Shown: positions 11,815-24,176 of the stretch, piece after piece
Layout: each line of letters begins with the position of its first letter
How positions within the stretch are numbered: position 1 is the stretch's first letter
Source of the DNA: Pneumocystis sp. 'macacae'
Lineage: Eukaryota; Ascomycota; Pneumocystomycetes; Pneumocystales; Pneumocystaceae
DNA length: 64,000 bases
Direction of reading: 5' to 3'
Assembly: GCA_018127085.1 (NCBI GenBank)
Contig: CM030731.1
Location: forward strand, 62,001-126,000
Program-made: the position numbers and the translations under genes
The notes under the pieces: model-generated
Told to the model about the DNA's origin: nothing
What the model saw: only the letters and a program-made list of their open reading frames with translations
Databases searched by the model: none

Positions 11815-12066
11815 TTGCATGTATGGCGCATACAACACGCATATACTCCGCACAGTGCATGTTCCCGCGTACACACGCACGTCCCTGTGCATGCCATGCA
11901 GTGCTGCACCAGCAGCCGCGCCGCCGGGTGCACGTGCACCGCGCGCACCCGCACGTGCACAGCGCACAGCATGCGCAGTGCAGCCGCATACACGCGCCAG
12001 CGTACGTGTCGTGCAACACAGCGCATATAGTACGCATATAGTACGCATACAGTGCGCATATACTGT
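11815..12066. repeat. Alternating purine-pyrimidine tract with an 11-bp tandem repeat
   Basis: The spacer before RER1 is dominated by GCAC, GCGC, ATGC and CATA steps, a composition prone to Z-DNA. At its 3' end an 11-bp unit is repeated four times with drift: GCATATAGTAC at 12023 and 12034, GCATACAGTGC at 12045 and GCATATACTGT at 12056. No credible gene fits, though the skewed composition leaves long open frames on both strands. Confidence 0.65.
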
Positions 12067-12092
12067 GCTAGAGCACAGACAGGGCGGGACGG

Positions 12093-12776
12093 ATGGATGC
12101 GGACGGGATGCCGCCTGAGACGCTGGCGACGATCTTCAGTGCACGGAGAAGCCGGCTTGGCCAGGTTTGGGTGGCTCGGGGGTCTACTGCTGACAGTGCA
12201 GCAGTACCAGGCGCTGCTGGACGGGGCGACGCCGTACAGGGCGCGGCGGTGGGCGGGGGCGCTGGGGCTGCTTGGGGTCTTTATGGTGCGGATTATTGTT
12301 GTCCAGGGATGGTACATTGTGTGCTATGCACTGGGGATCTATCTGCTGAACCTGTTTCTTGCGTTTCTGACGCCGAAACTGGACCTGTCGGTGGAGCAGG
12401 AAGTCGAGGACAACGAGGACAGTGGGGAGCGGCTGCCAGTGCGGCAGGACGAGGAGTTCCGGCCGTTTATCCGGCGGCTGCCGGAGTTTAAGTTCTGGTA
12501 CTCGGCAACACGGGCAACGGGGATAGCATTTGTGTGCAGCTGGATCCCGTGGTTCGACATCCCGGTCTTTGTATGGGGTAGGGCGGGGTGGGCAGGTGGC
12601 TGATGGGAGCAGTGGCCGATTCTGCTGATGTATTTTTGCATTCTTTTTGCATTTACGATGCGGAGACAGATCAAACATATGATCAAATACAGGTGGGGAG
12701 GGAAGGGAGAGGCAGGGCTTACAGTGGCAGATATGTGCCGTTTGACATTGGGAAGAAGCGGTTTTCGTCGAAGTAG
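12093..12776 (+). CDS. RER1: Rer1 Golgi-to-ER retrieval receptor
   Basis: Rer1 is a four-pass Golgi membrane protein that returns escaped ER membrane proteins. Four exons give a first segment MDADGMPPETLATIF, then YQALLDGATPYRARRW, a hydrophobic pair around VVQGWYIVCYALGIYLLNLF, FLTPKLDL, EFRPFIRRLPEFKFWYSATR, then after an intron beginning at the GTATGG following PVF, WPILLMYFCILFAFTMRRQI and KHMIKYRYVPFDIGKKRF. The YVPFDIGKK ending and FLTPK are family hallmarks. Length of about 185 residues is normal. Codons are GC-rich. The stop is 31 bp from the stop of the convergent ELMO gene. Confidence 0.95.
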
Positions 12777-12807
12777 GGTGGTGGGGGACGCGGGGCAGAA
12801 GAGGCGG

Positions 12808-14138
12808 TTATGGAGGGCATCTGGGGTCAAAGAGGCAGTTGCCGTGGTCGATGAGGGCGGTGGTTTTTTTCTTGAAGTGTTTTAGGCAGCGTTCGAAGTC
12901 GAGGACGGACTGGACTTTTTTTGCAGAGACCTGAAGCTTCCAGAAGTGGTGGAAGGAAATGAATGTATAGGCTGGGGATCAGTATGGAGGGGAGTGTGTA
13001 GAACATACAAAATAGATGCTTTAGTGTTTCGTCTACAGTTGTCCCGCAGTTGCAATGCTGAATAAAGAGCTTTTCAAGCCTGCTCTGGTTCATCAGCTCG
13101 ATGATGTATGCCAGAACATTTATAGCAGCGAGTGCAAAGGAATACCAGGGGAGGCTGGCGCTGCTTTGGTTTGAGCGGGACTCGGATATCATGATTCGTG
13201 TATGGTCGTTTCGTCTTAGTACGAAGTAGTGTAGCATCTCCAGCCCAAAGACACCTAGACGAGTAAATGAGTGGATGCAAAGACGAGACCTGCCCACCCA
13301 TGGATCTAAAGTCCGTGCTAGGATCGTTTCCCTGAAAACCCATCTAAGATGCTTAGTGGCATTTTATAAACCAGGTGTTGGAACCGTCACCCAATTTCTT
13401 TTGCTGTTTTGCGGCACACTTGCTGGGGCGATTGCTGCATCCCATATCTATGATCGTTAGAAGCGACATAAGTGTTTAGGGTCGTTGATTGCCTCATGAA
13501 ACATTTCCTGATTCTGGTAATATTCGACCTGTGTATTGCATTTTTGCATTATATTTTTTTTCTCTTTTTCAATACAAAAAATACACATAATTGAGTAGCG
13601 GAGACAAAGGTAGTGTTTGGACGGTTCTGTTTTCTTATAATCATATTTTATTTTCTTCTTCAATAAAATGGATGTCGCAACAGCATCGATAAAGTTAGCT
13701 TCTTCAAAGGAATTTAAACATCCTGCTCTGTACAACAAGTCTTTCCATTCACTATAAACAACTACTGACATAGACAATTCGATATCTAAAAAAGTTAAAT
13801 TTGCAGCAAAATATCAAGAATTTACAAATGCTCCATACTAAATCTCCTAGCTTCTTGTTTTCATCAGGATCTGAATTTTTTCGTTTTTTCCCTGCATATT
13901 TTACCAAAACATGTTCGTCCAGACATAGAAAAAAATCCAGAATCCTACAAATGGAAGTCTTTTTTGTAATAGCTCTATAAATAGCTTTATAAATTCTACG
14001 TATTCTCCAAATAATTTGATAGAAAGAATCCTTGAAAAAAACATCCCAAAAACTCTTCTTTTCCTGTTTTCTAGGTCTGCTATAAAATTCTCTTCTTCTA
14101 ATAATATATAGTAAAATTGAATCCGAAAATCTTATCAT
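12808..14138 (-). CDS. ELMO-domain protein
   Basis: The core MGFQGNDPSTDFRSMGGVFG LEMLHYF, read through an intron starting at the GTGGGC after ATGG, matches the ELMO domain, which in ELMOD proteins gives GAP activity on Arf-family GTPases and in Elmo/Lmo1 proteins partners Dock GEFs. Downstream exons give YSFALAAINVLAYIIELMN, HLFSYTFISFHHFWKLQVSA and a stop at 12808-12810. Upstream, NSKRNW precedes MGFQG across another intron, and exons back to an ATG at 14138 encode a basic N-terminus and SICRILDFFLCLD. The exon near 13440-13600 is uncertain. GC content falls steadily from the 3' to the 5' end of the gene. Small, ELMOD-like rather than Elmo1-like. Confidence 0.72.
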
Positions 14139-14201
14139 TTTATTCTTAAATATATGTTGTTATTTGTGTATTTTTGTTATCTAAAGATCATGACGATCGG
14201 A

Positions 14202-14215
14202 GTTGCCACGGTAAC
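14202..14215. promoter_or_regulatory. Perfect RFX X-box in a divergent promoter
   Basis: GTTGCCACGGTAAC matches GTNRCC-N2-RGYAAC in all defined positions. It sits in the 103-bp gap between the ELMO-gene ATG (14138) and the arginyl-tRNA synthetase ATG (14242), so it could control both. Confidence 0.6.
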
Positions 14216-14241
14216 CCTTTATTCGAACCTCTAATATGTGA

Positions 14242-16387
14242 ATGCAGAGAATACCTTGTTTGTTTAGAGGTACAATAACAAGGTTTTTCAGAATAAATAC
14301 GCAGAAGGGTTCTTTTTTTATGACTTTTTGCGGGAAAAATATGAAAAATATTAACACTTTTGATGATTTGTCAAAAAATTTAAAAGAAATCGGGATTTCT
14401 GAAGATATTTTATCTTTAGAAGAAACTAATCCTGTTAAAAACCCAATAGATATTTTTCGATCATATATTTCGTATCATCTTTCAAAAATCACATCTATTT
14501 CAATTAAAACTTTTCTTCCTATTTTGGAGCAAGCTTCTAAACTGGAAAATGGAGATTTGGTGTTGCCAGTTGCTCGATTACGTCTACAAGAAAAACCTGA
14601 TGTTTTGGCAGAACAATGGGCTCAGAAGGTAGCTATAGTGTTTGCGTTTATTTAAGGGATTCTAAAAAATTACAAGTTCCCTCAAACAATTGTTTGTGCA
14701 AAAAATCAGGGTTCTTTTATCCAATTTTTTTTTTCACCAAAATTACTTACACAGTTTGTTATTTCTTATATTCATAGAGATGGTGATAAGTATGGATCTA
14801 ATAATTCTGGTGAAGGGAAAAAGATAATAGTTGAGTTTGGGAGTCCCAATATTGCAAAACCATTTCATGCAGGTCATTTACGAAGTACTATTATTGGCTC
14901 ATTTATATCAAATATACATGAATTTTGTTCATGGGAAGTTGTTAGATTTAACTATTTAGGTGATTGGGGGAAACAATTTGGCAAGTATACAAAATTTTTT
15001 ATTTTTTTTTTAATATCATGTTAGGCCTTTTAGCAATAGGTTTTGAATTATATGGTAGCGAAGAAGAGCTTCAGAATGACCCCATTCAACATCTTTATGA
15101 TGTTTATGTAAAGATAAATACATTTGTTTCACAAAAAGACAACCCAGAAGCTGAGAATTTAAATACAAAAGCTCGTGAATATTTTAAAAAAATGGAAGAG
15201 GGTATATTACTTTTAAAAATGGTATTATTTTAACAAGGTTTAAGGTGATGAAAATTTTCTTAAATTATGGAAACGTTTTAGAGATCTTAGTATTGAAAAG
15301 TATAAAATTACATATAGTCGTTTAAATATTCATTATGATGAATATGGCGGTGAATCAAAAGTTTCTCAGCAAAATATGGAATCTGTGATTGATACTCTTC
15401 AAAAAAAGAATCTTTTGAAAAAAGATGATGGAGCTATATTAATTGATTTATCAATATTCTCAAAAAAACTTGGAAAAGCAATGCTTAAAAAAAGAGATGG
15501 GGCGACTCTGTATTTAACGAGAGATATTGGAGAAGCTATTCAGCGATATGAGCGTTATAAATTTGATAAGATGATTTATGTTGTTTCATCACAACAAGAA
15601 CTGCATTTATCTCAGCTTTTAAAAATCTTAGAACTTCTTGATTTGCCATGGGCTAAGTCATGTTTACATATTAATTATGGAATGGTTTTAGGAATGAGTA
15701 CTCGAAGAGGTACAGCAGTTTTTTTAGATAGTATTCTTGAAACAGCTCAAGAAAATATGCATGAAGTAATGAAAAAAAATCAAAAAAAATATAGTCAAGT
15801 AGAAAACCCAGATTATGTTGCAGACATTGTTGGGATGTCTGCTATTTTAATACAAGATATGTCATCTAAACGGTATTTTTCTAAATGTTCTTTTATTTTT
15901 TTAAAATTTTATAGTATAAATAATTATTCTTTTGTATGGTCTCGTATATTATCGTTTGAGGGCGATACAGGTCCATATTTACAATATGCTCATTCCAGGT
16001 TAGCATCTATAATAAGACATTCAAATATTCCTATAGAGAATATAAAAGAAGCAGGACTTGATTGTTTAGTGGAGCTTGTTGCAATAGATTTAATTCGAAT
16101 ATTAGCTAGATATCCCGACATTATAAATACTACAATGAAAACATTAGAACCTAGTACTATTATTACTTATCTTTTTAAAGTTGCACATGTTGTTAGCAGT
16201 TGTTATGATACACTTTGGGTCATGAATCAGCCTGAAAATATTGCAACAGCTCGGTTATCTCTTTATATTGCATGCAAAAAAGTCCTTAATAATGGCATGA
16301 GACTACTTGGATTAACACCTCTTGAAAGGTATATATTACTTATAAACTACTTATAAACTATTTAAATTGATTTTATTTAGAATGTAA
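14242..16387 (+). CDS. Arginyl-tRNA synthetase
   Basis: Class I synthetase that charges tRNA-Arg. It shows [20 protein letters not shown] (the HIGH box is HAGH), [42 protein letters not shown] (the KMSK region), [16 protein letters not shown] and the anticodon-domain end GLTPLERM. The last intron makes the final codons LERM-stop, ending at 16387; reading through it gives an unrelated tail. Four or more introns are present. The first ATG gives a 26-residue N-terminus rich in Arg and free of Asp/Glu ([20 protein letters not shown]), followed by a second in-frame ATG at 14320. That suggests both mitochondrial and cytosolic forms from one gene. Confidence 0.95.
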
Positions 16388-16451
16388 TTATAAATTTTAA
16401 TTATATAATTAACCATAAGTGCTATTTTTTATTACATTATTTAGGATTTCG

Positions 16452-19400
16452 TTAGATTTCGTATAATTTTTGTTTTAAATATACTTTTGAATTAAATAAA
16501 CATTTATGAATATTATTATGTTCAGCTTTTACAATTATTTTTTTGACTAGATTTTTTAATTCAATGTATAATATATTTTCTTTGTTAGAAACCAATTCTA
16601 AATATTGTACAATATACAGTAATTTCGATATTATATTATACACATTCTCATTAGATGTCCATCCTAAATGACCATCATATCCTTTTTCATTAATAATTTT
16701 TAAAAGTATTTTCGAAAAAGAATTAGCCCACAATGTTAATTTGTTAACTATATATTCATCATTATCATTTAATAAAGTTAATGTTTTAATTGCTTCATAA
16801 TTATCTCTTATATTATCTTTCCATAAATTCGTTTTCTCATGAATGAATAACTTATTGGTTTTCTGAGTACAAGACAATAACCTGTTTTGAAACTCGGTAA
16901 TATCTTCAAAATCAATAAGTAAATTAAGTAATTTTTCTTTAAATAAAAATGAAGATTTATAAACAATAGATAAATTATTAAGAAGAAGTTCTGATGAATA
17001 AACAGAAGAAAATATAGTTTTTTCTGAAATGATTCGAGAAACAGCTTCAGATGCAAAATCTCTTATTTTTTGATCGTCATCTTTCAAGAGTTTTAATAAG
17101 ATAAAATAAAGTGGCAGAATATGTTCTAATTGTTGAGAAAAATAATTAAACGTATTATTTAAAACAAGATGCCCAGAAAAACATATTAAAGATTGAATTA
17201 CAGACATTCTTTTTATGAAATCCTGTTTATTAATTATTAGGTTTTAACAATAGTATAATATATATACTTTATCGTCATTAGAATTCAAATCAAGATATTT
17301 AACCCAGACACTGAATTGTTTCCAATAAACTTCATTAGATTCTATATACCATAACTTATATGTAAATTTTCTTATCTAAATATTTTTTAAAACGCTACCT
17401 TATATAATAAAACTGACACTAATAAAAGAATACCATCTTTGAGATATATGTTATATGGATCTTCTAAAAGAATAACAGCTTCTGATGCCATAACCTTCAA
17501 ATCATACATATTTAAAGATGAAAAAGACGAAATATTAAGTATATTAAATAAGGACAAAGCTGCTTTTTTTTTAAGAGTTACAGATTTACCTTTAGAAATA
17601 ATCGTAAAAACTTTATATATTATGATAGAAGAAATAAGTGTCCTAAAATATTTAAATAATATTAAAAACATTAAATTTTTTACGTCTTTTTAGTGTGTTC
17701 TAAATAATTTAATAGAGTTAATTTGACATCATAAACAGGACTTTCCAATAATCTTATCATAATCGTTTCATATTTAATATCTTTTTCAATTTTTTGAGAA
17801 AATTTTTCTAACCCATACAAAAGTACTGTAGAAGCTTGTTTTAAAAAAAGATCTTGTCCAAATATTTTTTGATCATATTTTTTAGATTCAAAAAAATCTA
17901 TACAAAATTTTATAGTCATACAACAGAGTTTTGTTGTTTCTTCTTTAAATGCTAGTTCTATAATTTAATTAATTTTAATCATTTTAATTAAAATATTGAA
18001 TACCTTCGAATTTTGTATTTATATTTTCTTTTATCCAATTATGTTTTATAAAATAAGTAAAAATTATTTCTAAAGCAAGATTTTTGGTAATAGCACATGG
18101 ATTATTACGAATAATAGTATCGAACTTTTTAATCAAAACATTTGTTACATTTGTGTAAAAAGCTAAAAGTAATTAAAAACATTATATATAAAAGTTCAAG
18201 AAATAACCTTTTAATTCTTTAATATAACATATGTTTTTACTATTTAAATGACTAGTCCAACTTTGGATTAAGTATTTAACTTTTAATAAATTCCCATGTA
18301 ATGTATTTTGAATATTGACAGTGCAACAATTTATAGTATCAATAATAACAGTTATACGAATAGATGGTGAAAGAATAGTTGGCATAGCTTTTGCAGAAAC
18401 TTCACGTACCTTAATAATTAGTTAAAATTAAGCTAAAACAATTTCTAACCCTCCAAATATGACTTCTAGAACAATGATCTAAAAGTGGCATAAATTCATC
18501 CATACCTGTCCATCTATTATCTGAATAATCCACTGCAACTTCAAAATATGATATTAAAGTTAAAATAGAGTTCAGCCCAATATAGAGAATATCAGTCTAA
18601 TAATATAAGTTAAAGAGTATTTTTAAAGGATAAAAACATTATATTTATCAAACTGAGATATATAATCTTTCAATTGCTGCAAAAGATACTCTTTTAGTTT
18701 AGGATATCTACTAAAAAAAGTCCTAATTGACATTGTTTTAATATTAGGACAATTGTCTTGTTTATATTTTCGGTTTCCAAGTGCACGTATTAAAAGTGCA
18801 TTAAATAACATCATACTAGAATTCCGAACTGTCCAACTATAAATAGATTAATAATTATATTTTAGAAAAAATTAAGATATTACATATTAGACTTAAGACC
18901 ATTAATACTTAAAATAAACCCTCTTTCAATAAATTTAGTGGAAATATTTGATAATCTTGCTTCAAGAAAAATAATCCTTAAAGTATTAAATGCATGAATT
19001 TGAGGTATGTTAATATGATTTTTTCTATTATCAAATTCTGCTATAATCATAAGTTCTTCAACTGTTTTTAATAATAATGGACGCGTATTATCTATTTCAG
19101 ATGTTAATATACCAGTAATACAATAAGATAATCCATCGCTCTTAGTAATAAATGTTTTTTTTTTTAAAAAAAATATGATTTCCTAATTTTATTAATAGTT
19201 TATATTAATTTCATATTATTATAACTTGAAGCCATGTCTCAGGAAATGAGTTCAATTTTTTCTCAGGAGATGCAAAAAGAGCAGAACATATTGTAATAAA
19301 ATTTGGATAAATTGTAGAAATTGCTCCAGAATGACGAATATCTATGAACCATTCTTTAAATAATTTTCCTCCATGAATATGTTGTTGATATATAGTTTCT

Positions 19401-21916
19401 AGAAATTGACTTGTTTCATTTAATTGGTGCGATAAAATAATAGCTAAAAGTGCACTAATAATGTCAAAAATGCTAGTAAACATTTTTTATATTACCTTAC
19501 TTCTTTTATAGCTCTCCATGAATAAGTTAATATTATTTGTGTAGAACTATCTTGTTTTGAATTATTTATTTTCAAATATTTATTGTTTTTATCATTCTCA
19601 GATATATTTATGTTTATGATATCTTCTGAAAGTAATATTTGATATGAATCATTAGATAAAATTGGACTAACAATTTTCCATATATTTTGACAAGAATTTA
19701 TTAATTTACCAGATACAGATACCCAATAATTTCTTGTTTCAATATATAATTCCATATTTGAATGAATACTATCAAGAATATACCTAAATATTAATTTTTA
19801 CAATAAAATATTCTAAAACTTACTGTAAAGTAAGTAAAATTCCATGTAATGGAAATGAATTAGCACCCAATAATAAGTCTTTAGATCCAATATAAATAGA
19901 ATTATCGAGTTCATCAATTAATGCTTGCACCATTTTAATAGGATTATCAAGAACATTGATATTGGAAACTAAATTTTCTGTTTTTATAACCCCATGGTGT
20001 TTAACTATTATTTTTTCAAAAATAAAGTACAACGCTTTAGCACCTCCCTTGGCATTTATTGCACGATTACTTTTAGTAAGTTCTAAAGATCTATTAAAAA
20101 ACATTGTAAGTTCTTCCTGTTGCGATAATCCATCAATGGGAAATGGTGACATACATAATAATTCAGTAGCTAATCTTTGCGGTTCTTCATATGGATTTAA
20201 AAACTGATCAGTAAGAATTCTAACCATTGTAGCATCAAATATTTTTAAAGAAAAATGAAAGTTCATTTTGATTTTTTTTTCAAAATGTAAAGATATATTT
20301 GGATCAATTCCGGTATCTATTAAATTTCTAACAATATTTAATGCAGTAACTACTCGCGTATAGGATAAACCAGGCAACATTTCTCTTTTCACAAAATCAT
20401 AAAGCCAGAATATAAAATTTTCAATATTAGTTAAAATATCTGATGATTTTGAATCATTACACGCTTTTATTTGATTTATTTTTTTTAGATTTTTAGAAAA
20501 TGTATATGAACAAGAAGAAAGTCTTAGAAAAATTTTGTTAATAATGTCGAGAATAGAATTTCGAGAACTTGCATCAGAATCAATAATTAACTTTGGAAGA
20601 TTAGTCATTATAAGATTAAGATGATTAAAAGAAATAGGTGTAGAAAGCTTAGAATTTTTTACGATTAAAGATAAAACAGATAAACGATGTGACATTGATA
20701 AACTATTTAAAAGATTTGTGATTGTGTTTTCTAAAAGACCAAGAGTTTTTAGGTTTTGATCATCTATTTTGAAAATTAGAATAAAAACATATAAAATTAT
20801 AAAATTAATTACTAAATTCCTGAAAAACATTTGAATCATTACCAATTTTTAGAATAGCTATTAAAAGAGATAAATATTGATCAGAATTTAGTTGTTTGTT
20901 GTCTTTAAGTTTGTTAATAACAATTTTATAATATTCTATAGATTGCCCTAAAATCCCTGGAAGAAGCCATTTAGTAATATTTTGTTCAAGAATATGATCT
21001 TTTTTACAAAAACATTCTATAATATATGGAAGCCAATATTCTACCCAAATTTCATTAGAGTTCTTAATATAATTAGCTAATTTTCGACTTTAATGTTTTC
21101 CAGTATACTTTCTGAAAATCTCGATTTAAATCATGCCTTAAAATTATCAAAAAATTAATTAACATTCTTGAAAGAGAAGGTGCCAATGCAATGTCTTTAA
21201 GAAATAATACTCTTATAGCAAAAAAATCAGGTTCAATTGTTAAAATAGAATTTATTCCTAGAAATTTTGCTAATATATCGATTACGTATGTTGATGCTTT
21301 TATAGATGTATTTTCATTTAATGCTTTATAAAGGACGTCGTTTAGTAATTTCTTTAAATGATTATATGATAAAATGCTTTTTTGAAGAGAAACTATTTTT
21401 GTAAAAAGTTCTCGTAAAATATTTTGCATTGTATTATTTATTTCCCATCTTTCCCAAATAAAATCATACATTTTTTTCCATACGGAATCTGTAAAAATGT
21501 CCAATAATTCATCTTTTATTGAAGGGAAACGTTCTATGGCTTGAATACAACGAGAAAACCATGTACTTAATGTTTGAAATAAAGATATTTGAATATGATG
21601 TGGTAAAGACGAATATTTGATATTGATAAAAATATACAAAAAATAATATAATAAGACTGATCTTATTAAAATAAGTTATTCATTTTTATAAATATTAATT
21701 AAATACATACTTTTCCCCTCCTTTTAAACATACAACAAGTTCATCTGGTTTCGAATAAATAAGCACATTGCGTATATTTTGTGATATCTCGTAATCTTTT
21801 TCACTATATTTATTTTCTTTCGATATCGTAGTTTCTGTAGAATTTTTATAAAAAGATAATTTATCTGTTGTCCAGTCAAGAAGAATGTTTTGTATTTTTT
21901 TATCAAGTTGTATCAT
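16452..21916 (-). CDS. TRM732: THADA/Trm732-family HEAT-repeat protein
   Basis: Trm732 partners the Trm7 methyltransferase for 2'-O-methylation at position 32 of tRNA anticodon loops. This is a very large protein spread over roughly fifteen exons with introns of about 40-60 nt, starting at 21916. Family blocks are WTVRNSSMMLFNALLIRALG, YSWRAIKEV, FKEWFIDIRHSGAIS, SFPETWLQ and the segment FITKSDGLSYCITGILTSEI, which corresponds to the RRSAGLP motif region of DUF2428; here the usual Arg-Arg-Ser-Ala is SDGL-like. The rest is helical-repeat-like with low conservation. Individual intron edges in this gene were not all resolved. The C-terminus ends KQKLYEI at 16452. Confidence 0.82.
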
Positions 21917-22643
21917 ATTTTATATACAATTATTTAATTTTGCGATTCAAAGAACATAAAAAATTATTTTAACAAAATGCATATAATTTAAATTAAAATT
22001 TATTGATAAATAAAGAACAAATGTTTAATATATCTTAGTGAGTGTTCGATTAAATATATAAAAGAAATATAAAAAACTATAAAAAATTAATTAATTAAAA
22101 AACAATAATTATTTAAAACTGCTATTTATTATTTATTTTTATTTATTTTGATTTTAAACGCATAAGATGTCTCAGGTTAAGTGAAAAATATTATTCTATA
22201 TGATAAACTAAAGAAACATTAAATGAAAAGATTTAAAAACAAAGTTTTAAAAAAAATAATTGGAATGATTTATATATATGACTTATGTGTGACTTTATAT
22301 ATATATTACATATCTTATTACGATTATTGCTAAGCGTGGTTTCCTATTTATTCATCTATATAATGCATATATGTTATTTATATAATAAATTGATTTAAAG
22401 ATAATTTCTAAATACTTATCTTTAATTTTCTAATGCTAAATAATTTAAAATATATTATAGAAAATTTGTAATAAATGTATAAATATATCTTTTATATTTA
22501 TTGAAGAATTAACACGTATATGTAAAATAAGTGCGTTAATAATGTTTAAATATATTTTTAGATCTAAACTTTCATGTAAAGCTTATGATCGAAGACTATA
22601 TAACTTATAACATAACTATTCAAAAAAACATCCAAGCTTTTAA
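21917..22643. other. AT-rich divergent intergenic region
   Basis: Region between the divergent TRM732 and CBR1 genes. It contains long A/T runs and TATA-like stretches. No gene or clear motif is visible. Confidence 0.5.
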
Positions 22644-23838
22644 ATGGCTCGAAAACAAAATCTTCTTAGTACACCTTTACATGGGATTTATATTCCAGGT
22701 TTGAGTCCAAGATTTCTTAAATTTTCAAGCTCTAACAAAAATACTAGTTATTTTAATTATCGTAGGGATTGTTATAGTTAATAAAAAGTACTTTATTCAT
22801 GGAATAATATTAGCACTTGTATTAAGCTTTTATAAGATTTATCGTGGAAGTAAATTTTGTTTTGATGTTTTATAAATAGTTTAATAATTTTATGTAGAAC
22901 CACGTATATTACTTCGTTCAGATAAATTCCAAGAGTTTGAATTAATTGAAAAAACTATTGTTAATTATAATTCAGCCATGTCGGGTTTTAAAGGATTTTT
23001 ATTTGGATTAATAATTTATTAGATACCGGTTTGCTCTTTACAAAAAAAATGATATACTGGGTTTACCCATTGGACAGGTTAGGTGTATAAATAAAGGGTC
23101 TTCATTATTTTGACAAAAGAATATTTATAGCATATTACAGTATCTGTAACTATTGATGATAAACAAGTTTCACGTCCATATACACCATGTTCCTCCGATG
23201 ATGATCGAGGATATTTTGATCTTCTTATCAAAGTATAAATTAGACTAAATGAATCTCTTTTTATGCTTTTTCTAGTCATATCCTACCGGGAAAGTCTCTA
23301 AATATATTGGAGAAATGAAAATTGGTCAAACAATACGTGTTAAGGGACCTAAAGGACAAATGTCATATTATCCTGGTCTTGTTCGAGAATTTGGAATGAT
23401 TGCAGGTGGTACTGGAATTACACCAATGCTTCAGATAATTCGAGCTATCTTAAAAAACCCTAAAGATAAAACAAAAATATCTCTTATATTTGCCAATGTT
23501 GCTGAAGAAGATATTCTTTTAAAAGATGAATTTGATATTTTAGTCAAAAAGTATTCAAATTTTAATGTATATTATGTTCTCAATAATCCTCCTCCTTATT
23601 GGTCTGGCGGTGTTGGTTATGTTACTAAAGATATGATTAAAGAACATTGTCCTGCTCCTGCACCTGATATAAAATTATTATTGTGTGGTATGTTTACAAC
23701 TTGTCTGATTATGTTTTTGTTTATTAGATATTAGGTCCTCCTCCAATGATAGTTGCTATAAAAAAAGAAATAGCTTTTCTTGGATATGATATGCCTCGTT
23801 TAGTTTCTAAATTAAATGATCAAGTTTTTATATTTTAA
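22644..23838 (+). CDS. CBR1: NADH-cytochrome b5 reductase
   Basis: FAD enzyme that passes electrons from NADH to cytochrome b5 for sterol and fatty-acid desaturation, usually anchored in the ER or outer mitochondrial membrane. After a short N-terminus ([19 protein letters not shown]) exon 2 supplies a hydrophobic anchor, [15 protein letters not shown]. The FAD domain shows [27 protein letters not shown] and the RPYTP motif ([16 protein letters not shown]). The NADH domain shows [36 protein letters not shown] and, across the last intron, CGPPPM. Seven or so exons. It ends VFIF, a common family ending, at 23838. Confidence 0.95.
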
Positions 23839-24176
23839 AAACTTTTATAATATATATGTATGTAGAAAAACTAGATTAATAATGTTTATTTTAAAAATCC
23901 AATATTTAATAAATATATATATATATGTGTATGTGTGTTATTGCCAATCAATAGAAAGAAACGTGATTTTAAATAAATAAACTTAGTGATATTAATAGAA
24001 ATACTACTAAAAAAAAATGTCTATTGAAAATAATATATCTTTTTTCAAATTTTTTCATTACTAAGCAAGTTTGATATTTGTAACTTTCGACGTGACGTTT
24101 CTATTAAAAATACATTTTAAAAATATTAAGAGTATTAGAAGTATTTTAGGGTTCCATATCCATTAGGATTATAGGA

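Noticed and set aside
9407..12900. Many long overlapping open frames on both strands in the GC-rich block, with Pro-, Arg- or Gly-rich products
   Set aside because: Stop codons are rare at this GC, so open frames are expected by chance. Only the spliced SPA2, ENT3, cyclophilin, RER1 and ELMO frames match known protein families.
9400..13000. Horizontal transfer or contamination as the source of the GC-rich block
   Set aside because: SPA2 and the ELMO gene run across the boundaries with intact protein similarity and gradual composition change, and the introns have the same small size. A foreign insert or chimeric assembly would give an abrupt break.
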